Below, piece by piece: positions 6,063 through 10,247 of a DNA stretch of 10,247 nucleotides. The stretch is from Caldifarciminota bacterium (lineage in GTDB: Bacteria > Hydrothermota > Tepidihabitantia > Tepidihabitantales > Tepidihabitantaceae): contig DSBX01000001.1 of NCBI GenBank assembly GCA_011049385.1, forward strand, positions 1 to 10,247, in the 5' to 3' direction. The translations under genes were made by a program, and so were the position numbers. How positions within the stretch are numbered: position 1 is the first letter of the stretch; each line of letters opens with the position of its first letter. Below the pieces are notes generated by a model. It had not been told where the DNA came from. It did not search any database and saw only the letters and a program-made list of their open reading frames with translations.

Positions 6063-8480
6063 CTAATCCTCCATGGGCGGTCGCGTTGCGCCGCCCCGGT
6101 CAATCAGGCAGTCGAGCCGGCGGACTTCGAGCGTCCGCACCGCCGGCTCCTCAATTTCGGTCAGCCGCGCCAGAGCCGGAAAGAGCCGCACCCCGGGCGC
6201 GATCGTCAGTTCAAACTCCAGCCCGCCGTCCGGGTGCGCCCGGGCCGCGCGCACGCCGGGCACCTGCCGGCCGCGCTCCGCGGCGCCGGCCGGGTCCGGC
6301 ACGCCGGGCGCGACCCGGTACCGACCCAGGTTTATCTCCTTACCCAGCGTCGGCCGCTCCCGGCTGATGACCCGGGCCGCGACCAGTTCGAGCCCGGCGG
6401 GCAGGAAAGGCCCGAGGTCGCGGACGACGTCACCGGCGTAGCCGACCCGCAGGTTCAGGTCGAAGTACTCTCCGTCCGAAAACAGCCCCACCGGCAGGGG
6501 CGGGCCGAACGACAGCATCGGCTTGGGCGAGAAGCCCCGGGTGTAGGCGACCGGCAGGCCGCTCCGGCGCAGAGCCCGGTACAGCGCCCGCACCCGGTCG
6601 AGGTGCCCGGCCCAGCGGAACCCCTCGCCGACGGTATGGCGCACCCGCATTCGCACCTTCGGCGCCGGGTCGCCCGCGGGCTGGAAGCGACGCCGGTAGG
6701 CCCGCTCCAGCGCCGGGGTCGGCTCCGGCCGCGCCGGCGGCCGCCGGTCCGGGCAGATGCCGCAACCGGTGCACCCGGCGGCGGCGGCGCAGTCCGGCGT
6801 CAGTTCACCGTGCGCCGCCCGCTCCGCCTCGGCGGCGAGGTATGCCCGGCTCACCCCGACGTCAATGAAATCCCAGGCCAGCGGCGCGCCCGGCTCGCGC
6901 GCGGCAACGTACGGCGCCGGGTCCACCCCGCAGGCCTCGAACGCCGCCTGCCAGCGCCCGAAATCGAAATACTCGCTCCACTCCTGGAACAGCCCGCCCG
7001 CCCGGTAGACATGCTCGATGACCGGCCCCAGTCGCTCGTCGCCCCGGGCCAGCACCGCCTGCAGGAACGAGCCGGCCGGGTCCTCCCACTTCGCCTTGAG
7101 GTTGCGCCGGGTCAGCCGGGACCGGACGTGGCCCAGCTTCGCCCGCAGTTCCTCGATACCCGCGAAGCCGGCCCACTGCAGGGGCGTGTGCGGCTTGGGC
7201 ACGAACGCGCTCAGGTTGTAGCGCACCGCCCGGCCCCGGCAGGTGCGGCCGACCTCGGCCACGAACCGGACCAGCTCGTCGAGGTCCGCGTCGGTCTCGG
7301 TCGGCAGGCCGACCATGAAGTACAGCTTGACGCCGTTCCAGCCGCCGTCAATCGCGGTGCGCACCGCCTCCAGCGTCCGCAGTTCCGAGATGTTCTTGTT
7401 CACCAGCGCCTTCAGCCGCGGCGACGCGGTCTCGGGCGCGAAGGTCAGCCCGGTCTTCTTCACCTCCTGCAGGTCGAAGGCCAGTTCGGGCGAGAAATCC
7501 TCGCCCCGGGTCGAAGGCAGGGAAATCGCCACCCGCCGGTCGCGGAACTTCTCGTTCAGCCTGTTCACCATCCCGGCGATGTCCGGGTGGTCGAGCGCCG
7601 AGAGCGAGAGCAGGGAAATCTCCTCCCAGCCGCTCTCGCGGATGCCCCGCTCGGCCAGCGCCAGCACCTGCTCGGTCGTCCGGAACCGCACCGGCCGGTT
7701 CAGCATCCCGGCCTGGCAGAACCGGCATCCCCGGGTACAGCCCCGGGCGATTTCCAGCGTCAGCCGGTCGTGCGTCACCTCGCAGGTCGGCACCAGCGGC
7801 GGCAGGGGGAAGTCCTCGTCCCGCAGTTCGGCCACCGCCCGGCGCCGGACCGCGCCCGGCGTGCGCGGGCTGTGACCGGGCACGTAGACGCCCGGCACCC
7901 GGGCCAGCGCGGCCCGCAGGCTCTCCCGGTCACCTCGGTTCCGGCCCTGCCGGGCCCGGGTGATGTCCACCACCACCTCCTCGCCGTCGCCGATGACGAA
8001 CGCGTCGAAGAAGCCCTCGAGCGGCAGGGGGTTGACGGTGCACGGCCCGCCCGCGACCACCAGCGGGTCGCCCGGCCCCCGCTCTCCGGCCCGCACCGGG
8101 ATGCCGGCCAGTTCCAGCATGTACGGCACGTTGGTGCAACAAAGCTCGCTCTGCAGGGAAAGGCCGAGGATGTCGAACTCCCGCACCGGCCGCTTCGACT
8201 CCAGCGCGTAGAGCGGGATTCCCCGCTCGCGCAGGAGCGCGCCGTAATCCGGCCACGGCGCGTAGACCCGGTCGCAGAGCGCGCCCTCGATTCGGTTGAG
8301 AATCGCGTAGAGAATGCGCAGGCCGTAGTTCGAAGCGCCCAGCTCGTAGACTTCGGGCATCCCCAGCACCCACCGCACGGTGCCGGGCGCCGGCTCCCGC
8401 ATCCGCGCGTTGAACTCGGCGTCAGTGTAACGTACCGGCCTGGTTACGAGGGGTAGAACCTCGCTTAAACGGTCTGACAT
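6063..8480 (-). CDS. B12-binding radical SAM protein fused to DUF2344 (TIGR03960/TIGR03936 type)
   Basis: This 805-aa protein has two parts. The N-terminal ~200 residues look like the B12-binding-type region of this family (GMPEVYELGASNYGLRILY at 40-58, DILGLSLQSELCCTNVPYML, VVAGGPCTVNPLPLEGFFDAFVIGDGEE). A radical SAM core follows with the [4Fe-4S] motif CTRGCRFC (C248, C252, C255) and a TIM-barrel region to about 440 (FAPETASPRL, GLPTETDADL). A cysteine-rich linker (C564, C570, C573, C576) leads to a C-terminal DUF2344 domain (about 608-790: RMRVRHTVGEGFRWAGHLDRV, YTRGFSPKPMLSFGPPLPVG). Some bacteria encode the two parts as separate neighbouring genes. The substrate is unknown to me; persistent linkage to rng suggests an RNA- or ribosome-related modification, but that is inference. 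ATG 8480 is supported by a promoter ending 10 nt upstream; no Shine-Dalgarno is present. Confidence 0.9.
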   Translation of the reverse strand: MSDRLSEVLPLVTRPVRYTDAEFNARMREPAPGTVRWVLGMPEVYELGASNYGLRILYAILNRIEGALCDRVYAPWPDYGALLRERGIPLYALESKRPVREFDILGLSLQSELCCTNVPYMLELAGIPVRAGERGPGDPLVVAGGPCTVNPLPLEGFFDAFVIGDGEEVVVDITRARQGRNRGDRESLRAALARVPGVYVPGHSPRTPGAVRRRAVAELRDEDFPLPPLVPTCEVTHDRLTLEIARGCTRGCRFCQAGMLNRPVRFRTTEQVLALAERGIRESGWEEISLLSLSALDHPDIAGMVNRLNEKFRDRRVAISLPSTRGEDFSPELAFDLQEVKKTGLTFAPETASPRLKALVNKNISELRTLEAVRTAIDGGWNGVKLYFMVGLPTETDADLDELVRFVAEVGRTCRGRAVRYNLSAFVPKPHTPLQWAGFAGIEELRAKLGHVRSRLTRRNLKAKWEDPAGSFLQAVLARGDERLGPVIEHVYRAGGLFQEWSEYFDFGRWQAAFEACGVDPAPYVAAREPGAPLAWDFIDVGVSRAYLAAEAERAAHGELTPDCAAAAGCTGCGICPDRRPPARPEPTPALERAYRRRFQPAGDPAPKVRMRVRHTVGEGFRWAGHLDRVRALYRALRRSGLPVAYTRGFSPKPMLSFGPPLPVGLFSDGEYFDLNLRVGYAGDVVRDLGPFLPAGLELVAARVISRERPTLGKEINLGRYRVAPGVPDPAGAAERGRQVPGVRAARAHPDGGLEFELTIAPGVRLFPALARLTEIEEPAVRTLEVRRLDCLIDRGGATRPPMED
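6067..6072 (-). promoter_or_regulatory. Shine-Dalgarno site for rng
   Basis: GGAGGA on the minus strand, 8 nt before the rng ATG, is formed by the last coding codons (Met-Glu-Asp) of the upstream radical SAM gene. It fixes the rng start at 6058 and suggests translational coupling. Confidence 0.8.
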
Positions 8481-8490
8481 TCAGCGCGCA

Positions 8491-8519
8491 ATCGTAACAA
8501 CGGAGACGGCAAGCGTCAA
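8491..8519 (-). promoter_or_regulatory. promoter of the radical SAM-rng operon (TTGACG-N17-TACGAT)
   Basis: On the minus strand TTGACG (8519-8514, 5/6) and TACGAT (8496-8491, 4/6, with the key TA....T positions) are separated by 17 bp. Only 10 nt (tgcgcgctga) lie between the -10 and ATG 8480, so the mRNA leader would be about 3-5 nt, effectively leaderless and without a Shine-Dalgarno site. Confidence 0.65.
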
Positions 8520-8526
8520 GCAACGG

Positions 8527-8554
8527 TTGCCTTGCCGGCGAACCGGCCTATAAT
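8527..8554 (+). promoter_or_regulatory. promoter of the secreted propeller gene (TTGCCT-N16-TATAAT)
   Basis: A perfect TATAAT (8549-8554) lies 16 bp after TTGCCT (8527-8532). The expected start near 8561 gives a ~44-nt leader that includes AGGAG. The ten bases gcgaaccggc just upstream of the -10 (8538-8547) recur exactly upstream of the thiL -10 (148-157). This promoter is divergent from that of the radical SAM operon; their -35 elements are about 7 bp apart. Confidence 0.7.
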
Positions 8555-8592
8555 CCAGCCGAAGAGCACAGCCTGTGCGACTGCATACCGAG

Positions 8593-8597
8593 AGGAG
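8593..8597 (+). promoter_or_regulatory. Shine-Dalgarno site deciding the propeller-gene start
   Basis: AGGAG lies 7 nt before ATG 8605. It selects that ATG over the in-frame GTG at 8575, which would put ten polar residues (RLHTERSNA) before the signal peptide. Confidence 0.8.
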
Positions 8598-8604
8598 CAA
8601 TGCG

Positions 8605-10107
8605 ATGCGCAACGTCATCATCCTGCTGGCGGTCACCCTAGCCGCGGCCGCGACCCAATGGGCGCCCGAGACCCGTCTCACCGACAACAACTACCCCGAC
8701 TTCTCCTACTGGAGCACCCAGCGCCGGGTCGTCGTTGACCTCGAGGGCCGGGTCCACGTCGCCTGGCACGTGATGAACTCCGACCTCGGCCCCTGCCGCT
8801 TCCAGATCTACTACCAGCGCTGGTACCCGGACCGCGGCTGGACCGCGGACACGATGCTCTCCGCCGACCTCTACGAAGACGACATCTTCAACAAGTACGC
8901 CTCGCTGGCGGTGGACTCGGCCGGCGTCGTTCACGCGGTCTGGGCCGGCGGCACCGAAGACGGCGCGGACCAGCACATCTACCTCAAGTCCTGCGTCCCC
9001 TCCGACAGCGGCAACGGCGGCTGGGAGCCGGTCTCGCGCCCGCTCTCGGTCAGCGCGCCCTCGGTGCGCAAGAACTGCCCGACCATCACCGCCACGCCCG
9101 ACGGCCGGGTCCACGCCGCCTGGCTTGAAAGCAACTACGCGAGCATCGTCCACCGCGAGCGGGTGGACACGACCTGGCGGGACCCGGTGACGGTCCCGAT
9201 TACCCACGCCTACAAGGCCTACCCGGCCCTGGCCGGCGGCCCGGACAACCGCCTGCACCTGATCTGGTACGGCCGCGAGGGCACCAGCGGCTACTATAAC
9301 GTCTTCTACAAGTCCCGCACCGGCGCGGACTGGGGCGCGACCGAGAACGTTTCATACGGCATCCGCCACCAGATGTACCCGTCGGTCGCGGTCAACCCGG
9401 CGACCGGCGACCCGCACGTGCTCTGGCAATGCTACGAACCGACCGACAACAAGCGCCGGGTCGTCCACCGGCGGCGCGACAACAGCGGCTGGCAGCCGAC
9501 CGACACGCTATCCGAACCGGGCGACAGCCTGAACCAGGAAACCGGCCAGCTCATCTTCACCGCGGACGGCCGCGGTCACGCGGCCTGGGGCGGCCGAAGC
9601 CCCCAGTGGCCCACGCTCACCCAGTTCCGCTACGCCGAGCGCTCCGCGGCCGGCGACTGGTCCGCACCCTTCAACGTCACCGACACCAACGGCAGTCGCG
9701 AGCGGCCGTCCATCGCGGCCGGCGGCGGCGACGCGCCCGAAGCGGTCCACGCGGTCTGGACCGACTACCGCGACAGCAATGCCGAAATCTACTACGCCCG
9801 CGGCGAGCCGGGCCAGTTCCTCGCCGAAGAACGACCCGCCCCGCGGGCCCGGCCCGCACCCGCGACCATAGTCCGCGGACTGCTCAACCTTTCGGGTGCG
9901 GGACATAACCCGATTCTGCCCGGAGAATCGGGATTGTGTCCCAAGCCCGCGCTGCTTCTCGACGCCTCCGGCCGCAGGGTGATGGAGCTCCAACCCGGCG
10001 AAAATGACGTCCGCCACCTCGCGCCCGGGGTGTACTTCGTACGGACGAGGGGTTCGAGGGGTCAAGGGTTCGAGGGGTCAAGCCGCAAGGTCGTGATACA
10101 ACGATAG
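8605..10107 (+). CDS. Secreted seven-repeat beta-propeller protein with C-terminal sorting-type domain
   Basis: This is a 500-aa exported protein of unknown role. It has a signal peptide (MR, then hydrophobic 4-16, VIILLAVTLAAAA, cleavage probably near 16-17) without a lipobox cysteine. Seven repeats of a sialidase/BNR-like pattern (P-S-I-A-x-D-x-x-G-x-V-H-A-x-W) start near residues 40, 99, 159, 207, 259, 314 and 368, most followed by an (I/F)YY-type strand. This is the count expected for a seven-bladed propeller. No catalytic sialidase residues are recognised, so binding or scaffolding is as likely as hydrolysis. A Pro/Ala/Arg-rich linker (about 407-420) precedes a T9SS-type-A-like domain: IVRGLLNLSG, ALLLDASGRRVMELQPGENDVRHLAPGVYFVR and terminal KVVIQR. 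Two DNA repeats are translated inside this domain: a palindrome (residues 432-446) and a 16-bp duplication (482-493). It has its own promoter and no operon partner in view. Confidence 0.85.
   Translation: MRNVIILLAVTLAAAATQWAPETRLTDNNYPDFSYWSTQRRVVVDLEGRVHVAWHVMNSDLGPCRFQIYYQRWYPDRGWTADTMLSADLYEDDIFNKYASLAVDSAGVVHAVWAGGTEDGADQHIYLKSCVPSDSGNGGWEPVSRPLSVSAPSVRKNCPTITATPDGRVHAAWLESNYASIVHRERVDTTWRDPVTVPITHAYKAYPALAGGPDNRLHLIWYGREGTSGYYNVFYKSRTGADWGATENVSYGIRHQMYPSVAVNPATGDPHVLWQCYEPTDNKRRVVHRRRDNSGWQPTDTLSEPGDSLNQETGQLIFTADGRGHAAWGGRSPQWPTLTQFRYAERSAAGDWSAPFNVTDTNGSRERPSIAAGGGDAPEAVHAVWTDYRDSNAEIYYARGEPGQFLAEERPAPRARPAPATIVRGLLNLSGAGHNPILPGESGLCPKPALLLDASGRRVMELQPGENDVRHLAPGVYFVRTRGSRGQGFEGSSRKVVIQR
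9900..9942. repeat. imperfect palindrome translated within the sorting domain
   Basis: The left arm 9900-9917 (gggacataacccgattct) pairs with 9924-9942 (agaatcggg...tgtgtccc) through 18 base pairs, with one bulged A (9933), one G-U-type pair and a 6-nt loop (gcccgg). It encodes AGHNPILPGESGLCP, placed between the first strand (LLNLSG) and the ALLLDASGRR strand of the sorting domain, where homologous domains normally have a short turn. It looks like an in-frame insertion of a palindromic element, comparable in kind to Rickettsia palindromic elements. No second copy is in this window. Confidence 0.8.
10050..10081 (+). repeat. 16-bp perfect tandem duplication near the 3' end of the propeller gene
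   Basis: gggttcgaggggtcaa occurs at 10050-10065 and again, directly abutting, at 10066-10081. Because 16 is not a multiple of 3, the copies are read in different frames (GSRGQ versus GFEGS). Together they encode the Gly/Ser/Arg-rich turn between the last two strands (GVYFVR and KVVIQR). Gain or loss of one copy would shift the frame over the final ~10 residues. Confidence 0.9.
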
Positions 10108-10247
10108 GACCGCAACACCAGCCGAGCCGCTGCAACAGGCTGAACTCGCACAGGCCGTGAATCCCTTATGGTATTAACGGTAAAGACCGCGTCTGCCTCA
10201 TAACCCGCTTGTTTCCTTGATACTTAACCCCGGTCCGAATTTCCCCC
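10108..10247. other. gene-free end of window
   Basis: These 140 bp after the propeller gene show lower GC towards the end and no recognisable gene, tRNA or strong terminator. A weak CAGCC...GGCTG pairing just after the stop has a 14-nt loop and no T-run. The stretch probably leads into a promoter beyond the window. Confidence 0.4.

Noticed and set aside
5997..8456. Long open frame antisense to the radical SAM gene (819 codons)
   Set aside because: It mirrors a well-supported gene with iron-sulfur and DUF2344 motifs; the translated product is Arg/Pro/Gln-rich and resembles no family.
10050..10081. CRISPR or longer minisatellite array
   Set aside because: Only two abutting 16-bp copies with no spacers; nothing else in the window shows regular repeat-spacer structure or cas genes.
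10108..10160. Terminator after the propeller gene
   Set aside because: The only pairing (CAGCC with GGCTG) has five base pairs, a 14-nt loop and no T-run.

Overview
This GC-rich window comes from an anaerobic (or facultatively anaerobic) bacterium that exports proteins through a Bacteroidetes-like C-terminal sorting system. The anaerobic lifestyle is read from an oxygen-sensitive class III ribonucleotide reductase. The export system is read from a secreted beta-propeller protein ending in a sorting-type domain (SGRRV...APGVYFVR...KVVIQR). The combination of high GC, that sorting domain and the gene set recalls candidate phylum WOR-3 / Stahlbacteria. This is recognition from memory, not a search, and the phylum call is tentative.

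Layout. Positions 1-168 hold no supportable gene; they carry an A/C-rich stretch and a 20-bp direct repeat. Thiamine-monophosphate kinase (thiL, + strand) runs from GTG 169 to 1110. A 244-bp gap (1111-1354) holds a tandem cluster of four DnaA-box-like 9-mers and a near-consensus sigma-70-type promoter. This promoter drives nrdR (ribonucleotide reductase repressor), nrdD (class III ribonucleotide reductase, overlapping nrdR by 71 bp) and a small DUF167/YggU-family gene that overlaps nrdD by the TTGA arrangement. That operon converges, with 9 bp between stop codons, on a minus-strand operon. The minus-strand operon is transcribed from about 8519 down to 4559: a two-part B12-binding radical SAM/DUF2344 protein followed after 4 bp by RNase G/E (rng). 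A 124-bp divergent promoter region (8481-8604) separates it from a plus-strand gene for a secreted seven-repeat beta-propeller protein. The last 140 bp hold nothing I can call.

The genes are mostly housekeeping: thiamine diphosphate synthesis, dNTP supply with its own repressor, RNA processing/decay, and one exported protein. I see no CRISPR array, transposase, toxin-antitoxin or defence cassette. The unusual content is in the DNA between and inside the genes. An 18-bp-arm palindrome and a 16-bp tandem duplication are both translated in frame within the sorting domain of the secreted protein. A helically phased DnaA-box-like array lies upstream of the nrd operon. Promoters of first-in-operon housekeeping genes sit so close to the start codon that the mRNAs would be leaderless or nearly so, whereas downstream and secreted genes have ordinary Shine-Dalgarno sites. 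The NrdD zinc site also has an atypical CxC half.
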